A DNA stretch of 64,000 bases. Source: Stratiolaelaps scimitus (Eukaryota > Arthropoda > Arachnida > Mesostigmata > Laelapidae). A program made the translations under genes and the position numbers. Under the pieces are notes generated by a model, which worked only from the letters and a program-made list of their open reading frames with translations, did not search any database and was not told the origin of the DNA. Shown one piece after another: positions 47,854 through 59,539 of this stretch (positions are counted from its first letter, which is position 1; each line of letters opens with the position of its first letter). The stretch covers positions 2,774,501 to 2,838,500 of the forward strand of contig JABWDB010000019.1 of assembly GCA_019614645.1 (NCBI GenBank), written 5' to 3'.

Positions 47854-50800
47854 AAGAAAAAAGTAGAAACTCTCTCAAAAGCGAATCAAGTCATGAATGA
47901 ATGATTTGCCCACTCAAGGAACTTGTGAGGTGCATTTGTCGGCGATTCACGACAAAAACATTGTACTCGACAATTGATTCGATGGAGTACAATCATATGT
48001 GGCGCGCTATTGCACTCGAATGCAACGAACTCCGCCATGGGCGCAATAGGGGTTATTCTGTGATATCAATAGGAATACGTAGGAATACGTCGAGTAGAAT
48101 CATCGTTCCATATAATGACCACTGGTGCCGATATGCGCGCTCGTTATTGTAGCTGCGCTCTGCAGCCGTAACAAAAACATAACCAGACATTTCGAATGTA
48201 AATAGTCATTTAATAGATAGATGGATTAATTTCCAAGTGTAAATAAAGATTGTTCAGTAAGTCGAGCTAATGATCAGACATTGCTCGGGCTGAATTCGGG
48301 CTCAAAATGCTGCTTTCATTAGATAGACTAATAATAATTAGAAAAATATGGTTACTAGCTTTATTCTGCTCAGAAAGTCTTCCAACCGGAGTTTATTTGC
48401 TCTTTCGGAGGTGGGCTATTATAGTTGGCTGCATTATTCGGAATGGCGGCCCATGCGGTTGAATTCAACTTGCACTGTTTTAATGGGAATTTTTTTCTAT
48501 GCACTCGTAGTGGGAACAGTTTACAGGCTATCAGACTATTAGCTAGTGTTTAGTTGGTGGTGGAATGTTTAGCTAGTGGTTAGTAAATGTTATGTTATCC
48601 AAAACAAACAATTACAGCCCAGGTAAGGTCCCCATAATAAGACGAAATAAGCTCGTTTGAAATTTATATATTAGAGTAATTAATAGCTAGATCATACGTC
48701 ATCTGGCAGTATATATATATATATATACAGTATTGTTTTTCAGGTAAAGATTAGTTAAATAATATACAGACAATTCATTACAAATGTTGGTATATTGACA
48801 AAACTGCGATTACAGTAATGCTTAAGTTCTCGTAAGAAAATAATGATAAACGACTATCGTGATAACAGGGACGAAATCACTATATATTGGGTAGACATTA
48901 TATTTGGATGGTGCCTACGATTTGCGTAAGTTAACTAACTTTTATACTCATTATATAATAATCGTATCTATAATAATCGTTATAAAACAACAGTAACAAC
49001 AATAAATACAGGTTTTCAGTTAGCCGATTCTACCTAGAGCTGTACAGTCCTTTTTTAATATTCGCCTATCCTCCTTCTTCTTAGCAATCTGATTTCGCGC
49101 ACATGATTATTTCAGTTTTGCAGAACTTAGTTCACGTCTGGTAGACAAATGTGTAGATGTCGAAAGGTGTGGTATCGACGCAAACGTGTCCAGCACCGTT
49201 CAATGTTTTCTGTTTATGAGACAGTCCCTAATTTTTATTTGCTTTAGTAGAAGCAGGTGGCCCAGCGGCAGCCACTGAAAGTCAAGAGTGTATGGTAGAG
49301 CTCGTATTTACTCAACAAAGAGTATATAATATAAGTGTCAACAGCGTCACAGCCTCCGCCTGAGACCTGTTGACCACCTGTGACCATCAAAACATAGACC
49401 TCCACGATCGTTATCTATGCGCACACATCTATTACACAATGCCGGTCAGATACAGGAAACTCGGAGCAAAAATGAGGATGCTTTTCCATTCGCGGCTGGC
49501 CTCTCCTGATCCTTCAACCAAGGGACACTTGCCAACGAAATGAGACGAGCGAACAGCGGAGGGGGACGATTCAAGCTTCGCGCCACGACAGCGAGATGGA
49601 TGATTATTGTCAAGCGAATAATTATTGCCGTCTCTTGCTGAACGATCGGCACGAGCTTTCCTGCACTTGTCAGCTTCTTGTCGGCCAAGAGCATGTAGTT
49701 GGTTTAAGCTTGGAATCAGCATAGAAACCACGAATGGCTCATGTCAAGTATGTGTTCAACGCCTGGCCATCAAATGGGTTCACTCAGCGTCGTCAATTAC
49801 GCTGTAAACACATAACAGGTAACAATGTTCTGTGGTCCAAGAATACTAACCACAATAGTTGTTTGAGATAGGTAACTGCGTAGAGACGAACTTGAGAACG
49901 TGACCATTTTTTCTATCAAATATGTGATGCTTGTCCACAAGATTGCTTGCAATCTTGAGCATGAACTTCTTTGAGACGTTCATTTTTAGGAGTGGGACAA
50001 ATCGTCGTCCGTACATCGACAATACAGTTCGCCAGACAACAGAACTGCATCAGCCAGAGAATACGTGTCTTTCCCGACATAACTGCCCACGAGCCACCTT
50101 GAGTCTACACAGCAATCTGTAGATGCATGAATACGACACTAGCACTCGATTTTCGTTCGACTGCCACAAGCGATTCGAAACGAAACCATTTATTTCACAA
50201 ACGTTCGATTATCTCGAACGGCCAACTGACAGTGGAGCTTTAAATTCAGCGCACAATAAATAGCTGGGGCGGCTATATTCCAACAACAAATCAGATAGAA
50301 CAAACAGCACCACAACGTGGTGACAGCGGCAACAGCGTTGATGACTTGAATTTGATTGATGACCACGAACATGCAACTTGTTTATACACTAGCTAAATTC
50401 GCGGCATGCACCTGTGTGGGCATGAAGTTCGCTGTATGTCGAATGATACGATAGTACATACATGTGAACAGAGTCCATATGTTCGGCTGGAGGAAAGCGA
50501 GCACACGAGAGAAACGAATGGTTAAGTCACAACAGTATGCATAGACACCCGCAATATCGAATAATCTGATCGGAGAAGCATTGAGATGTTGCAACATAAG
50601 CAAGCCCGATGTAGTTTATCTTCGTATATATATATATACCTAATTGTAGTATAAAACCTTAATTAGTGTAAAAACTGTAGCGGTCATACTAGAATTAACA
50701 ATTTTTTTCCCTTTATCACACGCAATTTGTCGGGTATATTCAATCCAAATGCGAGTCGCAATTTTAGCTTTTTTCTATTAAATCGCACGTCTGTTACCTA

Positions 50801-52485
50801 AACTGTCACTCTTGGTTATTAATGATTACCTGTTCGAGGCTACATAGCTTTGATGTATACGCAGATTATGATTGATCCATTGTATTTGGGAAAGTACCAT
50901 GTATACAATAAAAGCATCACCATGTCATGCTGAAAAATAAGAAAAACGCTCAAAGCTAATAAAAACAACGAACTCCACAGTCTATCAGACAATCAATATA
51001 GTAACTATGACAATTTCCTGACCTCTTTCCTGTTTTGCACTGGCAGGTTTCTCTAATACGCCCTCGTGGGTACACAACCTTCCCCATCTCTCTCAGTCCA
51101 TGCTTTATCTCTGCTCGCTACAGCGAAGCGGTTAGGACACATACGTTCTGTAAATCACTGCATGGCAGGCCGAACACGGCAAGCCTAATCCGCGTAATAA
51201 AATGCAGCATCGACAAGAGCAGCCTGTCGCTATCCTATTTGTGGTCCATCGGGTGCCTCTCCCACTCGGTCGGTTTTACTATGGGGTTGCTGGCAGCACG
51301 AGGTCGTCTCCGCTGCCCAGCAACTGCACGCAAGCCTCCATTGGCTCGCCTATCCTATCGAACTCCAATCATCGATAGATTTATCCCTAAGAGCAATATT
51401 CCTCTGCGTCCGCCCAACTAAAGTAGTCCCTTGTGAGCCACAAGGTCAAACGGGAGGGGCCGCGTGGGACGGGACGCGGTTACAGTGAGATAGCGCAGTC
51501 GATCACATTGCCGGAGAGTATTCGATCCCGTAGACGAACAAATACGATGGCCGTAGGCGGTTTGCGATAATTGTCAAGAGCAGACTACGCAGGATTCATT
51601 CGAGCTATAATTATAACAATAATCCTATGCGCTTACAGTCACTGAACTTGCGTGGTTGCAAGTGGCACGAGCTCCGCTATATAACGGGTACCTTACGCAA
51701 TTGTTTGACAATCGATAAGCCATGGGAAACGCCACGTGGCAGAAACAAGTACATGTTCGGTCGTAAGCCTACGTACACACATACAGCGATGAAATGACAC
51801 GTATAACGGCATGGACGTCACCGATTTTTCCGAAATCTTATATATGACCTTCGTTCAAAAAGACCTAAACTTCAATGTGTGAGACGAATGAGGCAAAGTG
51901 AAACGTTTTCCACACAATTCCGTTTATTATTCGTCGAAAATGAACAAAACACATTTCAATACTCCCATGCTATCGCATGTTCGACATATATTTTATATTT
52001 ACAATATGGATAGGCGTATGTACACGGATATCAAGAACGTGATAGATAGACGGATTGATAAATAAATAAATGGCGCCATAAAGACTATTCGACCATTGCA
52101 TACAAACAAAGAGCTACGAAGGACGGCAAACAAAGCGTCCGTCACGATAAACGAATTCACAACTAATGTCTGCGCACGAAACATGGATGTAACAAAGACG
52201 ACGATTTAACAACGGATGACTGACATTCTACGGCTTTTGTGTATACACAGTCGCATTGAAAAATCGCCGGATGTCACATTGGGAAAATACGATTGGTATT
52301 GATTTTTCATTGTCAGCCTCGTCTTTCGTCGCAGCGTCTATTTCAGTCCTTTTACAGCTCCTATGGGGAATGGAAGATGGCTTCAAAATGTGAGCAACGA
52401 GCGATCTCAGTTGCTTTTTCTCCGACCCGAATCAAAAGCGTGCCTAGTCATTGCTAATAGTAGATGATGTGCATTTGAGTGCAAA
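47854..52485. other. Intergenic sequence between the secreted-protein gene and INTS8
   Basis: No exon is supported. A 128-codon frame at 51035-51421 on the + strand is GC-rich but lacks a splice context or recognisable features. Short TA runs occur near 48710-48728 and 50623-50637. The INTS8 polyadenylation site should lie near the right end; the nearest AATAAA that I see on the - strand is near 51925. Confidence 0.45.
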
Positions 52486-55400
52486 TCATAGGAAGTACTG
52501 TTTTGCGAGGGTCCTTAGAAAGGCGGCCTTTCGCTTCTGGGCGGCGTCGTCGAGGCACGCCTTGGGGTTGTTCGAATTCAGTTCTAAGCGTGACATGTGC
52601 GCTAGTACGGCCTTCTTAGCTTCCACCTCTCCGCGACGCGTGTGAAGATTAGCTAGGAACTCAAGCATATTTGTGTCCCACATGTACCTGAAACGGAACA
52701 CGCTTTCTCTTAAGTGACAAGTTCCTCGTTCTCCGCCAGTTAGAGTTACAGATCTACATCATGGTATCACCCCCCCCCCCCATCCGTGTCTCTATTACTT
52801 CCTCAGTTATGTACGTACATATATATATAGTCCTTGCGAAAACTCACTTGTATAGGGAATCACAGGAGTCGTTGCAGTTCCTCTCGTTGAGGCTTTTAAA
52901 GGCGGCTGCATAATCTGGCGCAGCCACCGGCCACTGCAACAGAATTGCTGCCTGCGTGTGACATGAGAGCTTAGCGCAGCATTGTGCCATTCGACGAAAC
53001 AGAGTATCATCGACAATCGTCGGACTAGTTGAACTGGTCGTCTCCGTGAAGAAATTCGTCACTGAAATAAATCATACAGCAAAAGATAGCTCGGAGTCAG
53101 ACATACGAAGGCAGGCTGTTACAAATTAATTGACCACGAGAGGCGAGAGAGGGAGGAAGCGCAACCAAAAGCAGTCGATGATTCCTAAGATCAGAGGCGT
53201 CAGACACTTCGAGCACATGGAGGATCGGTTTGCGCACTACGGAAAAATTCATCGTTTATCGGGTCTGTACGAAGGCAAGGCTTCAATATTGGATAAATCA
53301 TCATTCGCAACATCATGGTCGTTATAATTAGCGAACACTTGCTCCCTACCTGACACAAGAGCCTCAATGTAATGCTTGAGAGCAACAGAATAATATTTCT
53401 GATCGAAGCAGACGTCCGCGTGGGTCTTCAGCCAGAACGGCGAACGTGCGTCTATTAGGGCTGTTTGCAAAAGGTAGGTACATGTATCCAGGCAATAATG
53501 TGATGCATCCTGAAGAGACACGGGCCAGAAAGCTACGTACTCGTGGAACACGCTCGAATTCGAATCATCCCTGTAAATTCAATGTATTAGTTAGTGGCAT
53601 GAATACAACAGGCTACATTGAGGCAGACACGACAGGATTTTGGGCTTAATATTCATAATATCGACCTCTTGGTACCTCGTGCAATTTGGATGAAATAGTA
53701 CGATCTGTACTGCTTTTGAAATCGCCACTGTGACGACGAGGAAACTCTAAATAAACTAACGACTCGACTGAATTTCTCCCCAGTACCGTGTTCACCTCGC
53801 GAGTGATGGCTATGTAAGGCAATTCAGCGTTGATTGACAATGTGAAAATGTGCACGCATTGGGTCTTGTGAATGGGCCTGGCGAGCCGTAGCTAGCCAGG
53901 TAAAACATACCAAATCATATCATATCAAATGAGCACAACGATGGACAACGCGCAAACTTTTCGGACAAGTTGTTGTTGTTGTTGCAAACGAACGGACGCA
54001 GCACAGCACCTCGTACCAAAAAAGCAACAGCGACCACCAACACCACAACAAGCGCAGGCACTAATAACGTTTTACAACGACAACATATGTAGACGTACCG
54101 CAGTATATTGTAGAGATGTGCAAGCAGTGATATGAGAATTCCCTTGGCCAGTTTATTCTTGAGCCTCCGAAGGATGAAGAGCAGTGCTTGGCAACCGTCA
54201 GCATCAGTTCGATTTCGCTTGACCTGCAGGAACGACACAATGACCTTCCATAGATTCTGGCCGCATCCAGTCTGTCGTGATGAACAGCACTGGGCCAATG
54301 GTCGAATGACGGCCATCACCGATCCCCTGACGTCGAGACCGGCCACGGTGCCGTATTGGCATTTGTTGAGCAGCTCGATTAGAGCGGTGTTCAGCATACC
54401 GTTTGGCATGTCCGGTGCCCGCTGCGCGGAGAGGATCGCCTCAGCCGAACGAACCACGTCGACGCCGGCACAAATCGAATTGTAGGCTAACTCCCACTGC
54501 AGCCTGTCGGCCTTAGGCTGTTTGTCGGCCAGATGCTTGAACAGGGTCGAGCTGTCAGTGAACTTTTCCAGACGCCGCAGCTCAATGGCCTTAGCAAGAA
54601 TGACGTGCACCTGCGGGTTTTTTGCTAGCTGCTGAAGATGGTGTGGGAGCATTTGCCATTCCGAATTTAGCTTGTGAGCTGCGCCAGACAGAAACAAAAT
54701 GGAAACAGCTTGATTACGAGATGCTGATTATAAACCATGTTTCATGTAGCCAGCCACAATAGCGGTAGACACTCTAATTACAATAGAAAAAAATCGCGGT
54801 TTTTCGCAGTTAATTAATTACCACTCTGTGCCCCAAATAACAGTCAATCGCAGCCAAATGTCCGGGAGCCGCCGAACCTTTAGAAATTAAAGAACGACTG
54901 AACCACCACCAACTTACCATTAGGCACCTTGTAGGCAAGGGTCAGGATCTCGTTAGGGTCTTGGCTCATGAGTAGTTGGCTCTCGGGCGTCAGCTTTATC
55001 ATAGGCACTTCCAGATTCGAGTTCTGTGGGTCTCTGCCTTCAAGCGCATCTTCTATTCGTCTAAGGATTGTGGAGCTCTCGGTGTCATCCATTTCCTCAT
55101 CTGTTGACTCCTCGTGTGTTTCAAAGTTGGCCGCAAACCCTTCGGCTCGAGCGAATTCTGGATGCGTACGTGGTAACAGCGACTTCGCGCTAAGGAGGAG
55201 AGGTTTGGCCTCATTGTAGCTTTCCTGAAACGAGTCCGATCGAGACAATCAGTCAATTTCTGACACCTTAACGAGGGGCGAAGTTGCCTTTTTGACAAGG
55301 CTGATTCTATATATTTCGACGCTTTTCCAAGCTAAATCATAAGAACGTGTTATTCGAGGGCCATACCAATTTGTTTACGAATATTGACTCTCATATGTGT

Positions 55401-57748
55401 GCTTTGCATCAATTAAAGCTGCTCGAGTTATTTACTGGATCTCTTTCGATACGCTACCTCGACGTATTTCGCTTCCAAGGGTGTTCCATGAGTAACTTAC
55501 TATTTCGTGCTGCTCTTTTTTATCCTTTTTATCTTAGGCCTTCTGCCTCGATCAGCAGCCATAACGTACAACCATTCGGGCTAAAGCATCGGAGTATATT
55601 CGAGAAGAATCTCGTATCGCAATCTGACCATATATATTTCTTCAAAGCTAAAACACCACCCTGTTTAAGAGGAACGTGTCTTTTGGTTAACTAAAGTAAA
55701 TTTTCCAAGCTGAGTCAACAGTGAACGTCCACGACACTACTACCTTGAACAAACCTACCCTGAAGAAAAGATAGCTTCCGAGGTCGAGGCAAATTTGCGC
55801 TCTGAGAAGAACCATATCAGCAGGTATTCCTCGATCACCATTGAAATGAGGCGCACGCATGCTGAAGCACTCCTGGGTCGCTGTAGCAACAGGGGGCATC
55901 GGCTCACCCTCGTAAAACTCGCGTAACCAGCAACAGGAGCCCTCAGCCTCGTCTACCAGGCTTCGCTCTAGGCGTTCTAGGACGTCCGGTGCCACATAGG
56001 TCGGATCCGTTTGGCCAGGTAACGGAACCACGACGCCGCGGGGACCTCGCACCTACAAACGCATGCAAAGTCATACGATGATTGAATTCACTGACAGGAA
56101 TATGAATATCGTATTCCATCAACAAAAATTTCGTTTCACATTCCGACGGCCTTAAAGACGTAGATTAATAATAATTGTTTTTCGAACTGACCCTCAGCTG
56201 TTCCCCTATGTGACAGGCCTCAGCTCTTAACCTTTTAGGTATTACTATGATCTTCTGCAGCACAGCTTTCATATCCATTCTCTCCTTAGCATTCCTAATT
56301 TATATATATATATATATATATCTCAACAAAACTTCCTTCCTTCCAGGCATTCATTCAATGGTCATTTAATTCACCATACGCTCATGGTGTCTGAGCGCAG
56401 AACCCCCCCCCCCCTGCGCTGAGAAAGTTATCGACCTCGAGATGACGAAGGATGCCGCTCCAGCAGGCGCTATCCAAGATCTTGACTCATTCGATTCGGA
56501 TACCAATAATTCAATGTATGCAGGTCAATTAAGCACTCATCATTCCTCCAAAGGTCGACCTAATAATTTCACTGAATAGCTACTGTTCAGTAACCTCGAA
56601 CCTACCGGCACTTGCGACTTGAAGACATATCTGAGAACCCATCGGCAGTATAATGCTCGTGCAAATATCTCGTGCGGGGAACCACGCTGTTGTGGATGTC
56701 CTGTTGCAGTTAGCGAGCAAAATTCTGCAAGAAGTAATTGCTGCATATGGACTGGTAGTTCCTGTACAAGCTTGCCAAGATCCCAACTGAAATACGTCGG
56801 CAGTACAAATAAGCGTAAGCGACGTTAGCAATAGCACAGCTAGCTCGTAAACAAATTCGCATACGACGACAACGTAGTTAACCTGGAATGCTCGTCGGCT
56901 GGTCCCGGAAAGGCAGCAGTAACACCTATCTAATCCCCCTAAACATGTACTTTACCAAGGCTCTGACTCTGTGAAGGGGGCATATTAAACTCAGATAAAC
57001 GACCTTCCCTGGCCTTATATATACTGGGCAGATGCTTAATGGTTTTACGGTTTAAGGCTGACGAAGACAGAATTTGATGGATTTGTGAATTATACAATGT
57101 AGCCCATATAAGTTACATGAAAAAAATAGCCTTTAACCTTAGAATTACAAATGGCAATTGTCCGACTTTGAACCACCAAATAGTCCCGATTATCTATTAG
57201 CTGCATCTAAGCTGAGGGAACATACTTGTTGAGCGCCACAATCTTCAGAGCCAGGATTTTCCTTCTGAGATTCTTCTCCGCCGCGTCATTGTTGTTGCTC
57301 AGGAGGACCAGGCAAAGCTCCCATGCTCCAGGGTCTATAAGGAAAGTTGGAGGAAACGGAAAAGACAAAGTTCATCTTTAAGGGAGGATTTCCAACAGCA
57401 CTCTGTTAATTCAAATTAACCATTTCAACATAACCTACTTCAAAATCGATCGACGACGGCCAACGAATCATCATGTTCTTGAAATATGATTGCGTTGAAT
57501 GACTGAAAGCGAAACTTAATTGCCAGTTACGGTTGAGGGAAGCAGTGACAAAAATGGGGATGGGCTATCGTTCTGTCACGGAGTTTATGATTCACTAACT
57601 TCGAATTTTTCTCCTGTCCATTGCGACCAACAACTGGGAAACTAACGAAACACGTACCGGGTTGAGGCTGTGCTAGATGGTCCGCCAGCAAATTGTCGTC
57701 GAGCAAAAACTCGAACCACTGTCTTTTATCTGGAGCCGGTGATGACAT
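52486..57748 (-). CDS. INTS8: Integrator complex subunit 8
   Basis: INTS8 is a nuclear helical-repeat subunit of Integrator, which cleaves and attenuates nascent RNA polymerase II transcripts. It recruits the PP2A phosphatase. Nine - strand exons join in frame: 57748-57658, 57334-57226, 56786-56606, 56052-55759, 55224-54918, 54678-54099, 53570-53350, 53061-52848 and 52687-52486. They give 732 residues. WFEF at 11-14 is the conserved motif reported to contact PP2A. Exon 2 ends KILALKIVALNK, followed by NWDLGKLVQ, matching the WDLD region of human INTS8. Exon 7 has HEYVAFWP, and WLKTHADVCFDQKYYSVALKHY aligns with the human WLIIQADIYFATNQYSAALHYY. Exons 8-9 contain KLSCHTQAAILLQ, AAFKSLNERN, MWDTNMLEFL and the terminal LRTLAKQYFL. 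Human INTS8 is about 995 residues. The shortfall falls around residues 260-350, where the human protein has roughly 150-250 more. Confidence 0.95.
52688..52847 (-). other. INTS8 intron 8
   Basis: This short intron has a GTGAGT donor and a TTTCAG acceptor on the - strand. It contains a C run (about 52770-52780) and a small TA run. Confidence 0.9.
53571..54098 (-). other. INTS8 intron 6
   Basis: The donor GTACGT splits Arg521, and the acceptor TTTACAG leads into RDDSNSSVFHEY. A frame that reads on into the intron from exon 6 is an artefact. A GTT/CAA triplet patch lies near 53971-53988. Confidence 0.9.
54679..54917 (-). other. INTS8 intron 5, at the position of the missing central region
   Basis: Only 239 bp separate exon 5 (ending ILTLAYKVPN) from exon 6 (starting AHKLNSEWQ). 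No additional coding exon fits here, so the shortness of this INTS8 is unlikely to come from an exon overlooked in this gap. Confidence 0.85.
55225..55758 (-). other. INTS8 intron 4
   Basis: The donor GTAGGT follows SYLFFR and the acceptor TTTCAG precedes ESYNEAKPLL. A 115-codon + strand frame across it is spurious. Confidence 0.9.
56053..56605 (-). other. INTS8 intron 3 with an embedded repeat block
   Basis: The donor GTAGGT and acceptor TTTGTAG are clear. Inside are the dispersed 59-bp block (56187-56246), a TA run (56300-56322) and a C run (about 56402-56414). Confidence 0.9.
56187..56246 (-). repeat. Near-identical copy of the dispersed 59-bp block
   Basis: It differs from the copy in the LINE remnant at 37387-37448 at only one position (C to T), yet the flanks are unrelated. 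It has the same transcriptional sense as INTS8 and reads VIPKRLRAEACHIGEQLRVS on the - strand. Confidence 0.85.
56787..57225 (-). other. INTS8 intron 2
   Basis: The donor GTATGT splits Asn67, and the acceptor ATTTCAG precedes WDLGKLVQEL. No other feature is seen. Confidence 0.9.
57335..57657 (-). other. INTS8 intron 1
   Basis: The donor GTACGT splits Asp31 and the acceptor is TTATAG. The open frame continuing into the intron from exon 1 is an artefact. Confidence 0.9.
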
Positions 57749-57960
57749 GTTGTTCGATGGACGACTCGCACGCGCAAGGCCGGCTCCGCTTGTCCTCCAC
57801 TATGGCCTAGTATAGGCAATATGACAATGGGCCACACGTGAGAATGTTTCTACGAAGTGATCACCCGCCTGGTGTACTTCGCCTACACTGGATAACTGTG
57901 TTGCTCGAAGCTGTTATCGATACTTCGGTTTCGTATAGTCCACACGACGCGGACAATTTC
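57749..57960 (-). promoter_or_regulatory. INTS8 5' untranslated and promoter region
   Basis: This GC-rich segment lies directly upstream of the INTS8 start codon, with several CG dinucleotides and a CACGTG E-box at 57835-57840. No TATA box is evident, as is usual for a housekeeping gene. The extent is set by composition only. Confidence 0.35.
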
Positions 57961-59014
57961 GCCTCCGACTAGCTACGCCACACGCCGCTGTCATATGAGC
58001 GTGGTCGAACAGGCGGTTCGGAGCACCGCTCAGGTGCCCTGCTCTGTTTGTTTTGCTTTCGACAGCTGATCGGATTTCCGTTGCTGGCAGTAACGTTGAA
58101 AGAGGACACAGCGTGGATAAATTGACCGATAATGTAACCCGTCCCGCATTGCAGGTTCAATGTTTTTCTGGTTCCCGGGAGGTGGGGCGCTTCCTCTGGA
58201 TATCTCTTGTAGAAATGCTATGCGAATAAGTGCCAATAAATGTGTGATGTTAGAAAGAGCCAACCGAAAATGGACATCGTTCGTTTTTGCTGCTGCTGCT
58301 GTCTGCTTTAAAAACTACGCGCGGGAGTTAAGCGTTTCACACCAATTGGTTTGGATGAGTTGCACTCGGCATGCGAACGCTTATGCGAATTGGGCAGTTG
58401 TTTGTTATCATTTTTATCTCCCATGTCCTTCGTGGGGAATCAATCTTAGCTGTGACGAATAACTCGAATCTTTCCGATTGATGTTAACGATCCTTAATTA
58501 GGAAATTATCCTAAATTTTTGACTTTTCGACGATGACATCGTCGAAAACGACGATGGCATCGAACCCGGAGGTCCTAGGAATAAAACGCCAATCTAATAC
58601 AAGTGGCATGTTAACCAAATGCTGTCGTACTGGAAACACTGACTGATCAAAGCTTTTTAGTTTCAGCAGGTGGCCGTCCGGTCCACATGAGATGTGGGGC
58701 ACAGTGCTACTGAGATATCACAGAGCACTAGGGGCATGTGCAACGGTGGGGACCAAACCCCAGTACCTAACGCAACTAGCCTGATATAAGGCCGCAACGC
58801 GTTACCCAGCGAGCTTCAAAGGTCCGGTCTGTGATATATTTTAGCTTATTCAGCATCACGAGAAAATCGATTATGCCGGTCTCTGTGAGCCAGTGACGTA
58901 CAAGCGCAGCCCTTCTATGCCATTCAAGCATAGGTAAGACCACGGAAGTTCTCGTAAAGAAAAGGTATTGCAACCGAACATCAAAACCGCAGTAAAAAAT
59001 TCAACATATTTTTA
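57961..59014. other. Intergenic sequence upstream of INTS8
   Basis: No exon is supported. A GCT triplet patch lies near 58288-58302. Confidence 0.45.
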
Positions 59015-59301
59015 GATCGTTTAATGGGAGGGAGGTTGCGCGGACGCAGACCTCCCACTACCAAAAATTACATGCCCCATCTTTCCCAGTTTGGGAGAGT
59101 GGCAGGTCTCAGCCCTTCCGGAGTGCAATGGAAAGGCCTCCTCCTGGGGTCTCCACCTTCCTGATCAAGGAGGTCCCGGCACCAGGTAAGTATGATTTCC
59201 TACGCTCGCCCGGTCCGCCTACTCAAATCTCGTACTGCACTCCAGCAAGGGTCCCGGTGGACACATTTAGTCAACTTTCGGCAAAATGTGGTACGCTTTG
59301 A
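59015..59301 (+). CDS. Candidate exon or retroelement fragment
   Basis: After a TTTTTAG acceptor-like site the + strand frame stays open to a TGA at 59299, with GC-rich, Pro-rich coding-like text. An internal ATG at 59128 begins MERPPPGVSTFLIKEVPAPG. A perfect donor (AG|GTAAGTAT) lies at about 59185, so the exon could end there, or the frame could read on as GKYDFLRSPGPPTQ. The abrupt GC rise and the repeated pyrimidine-rich phrases also suit the 5' end of a retroelement. No family is recognised. Confidence 0.25.
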
Positions 59302-59490
59302 TCAAACAATGTACCTCAATGGTTTCTGCACCCCACAGGGACGTCTTCTATAACAAGAATTAGTTAAAATTTTTGTAAATTCTTGTTTAAAACCAGTCCC
59401 GCGTATGTTTGTGCGCTCGAGCTGTAGCCATCGATCGCCTCTTCTAACTGGCTTGACCGCTAACAAGAGTCCGTTAGCAGACAGAGCGAG

Positions 59491-59539
<49 letters not shown>

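Noticed and set aside
53646..53855. Open frame between INTS8 exons 6 and 7
   Set aside because: It could be spliced in by phase after 54099 using an acceptor near 53809, but the resulting residues do not match INTS8. The exon at 53570-53350 fits both phase and homology.
55347..55694. 115-codon + strand frame opposite INTS8
   Set aside because: It lies wholly within INTS8 intron 4 and has no splice or family support.
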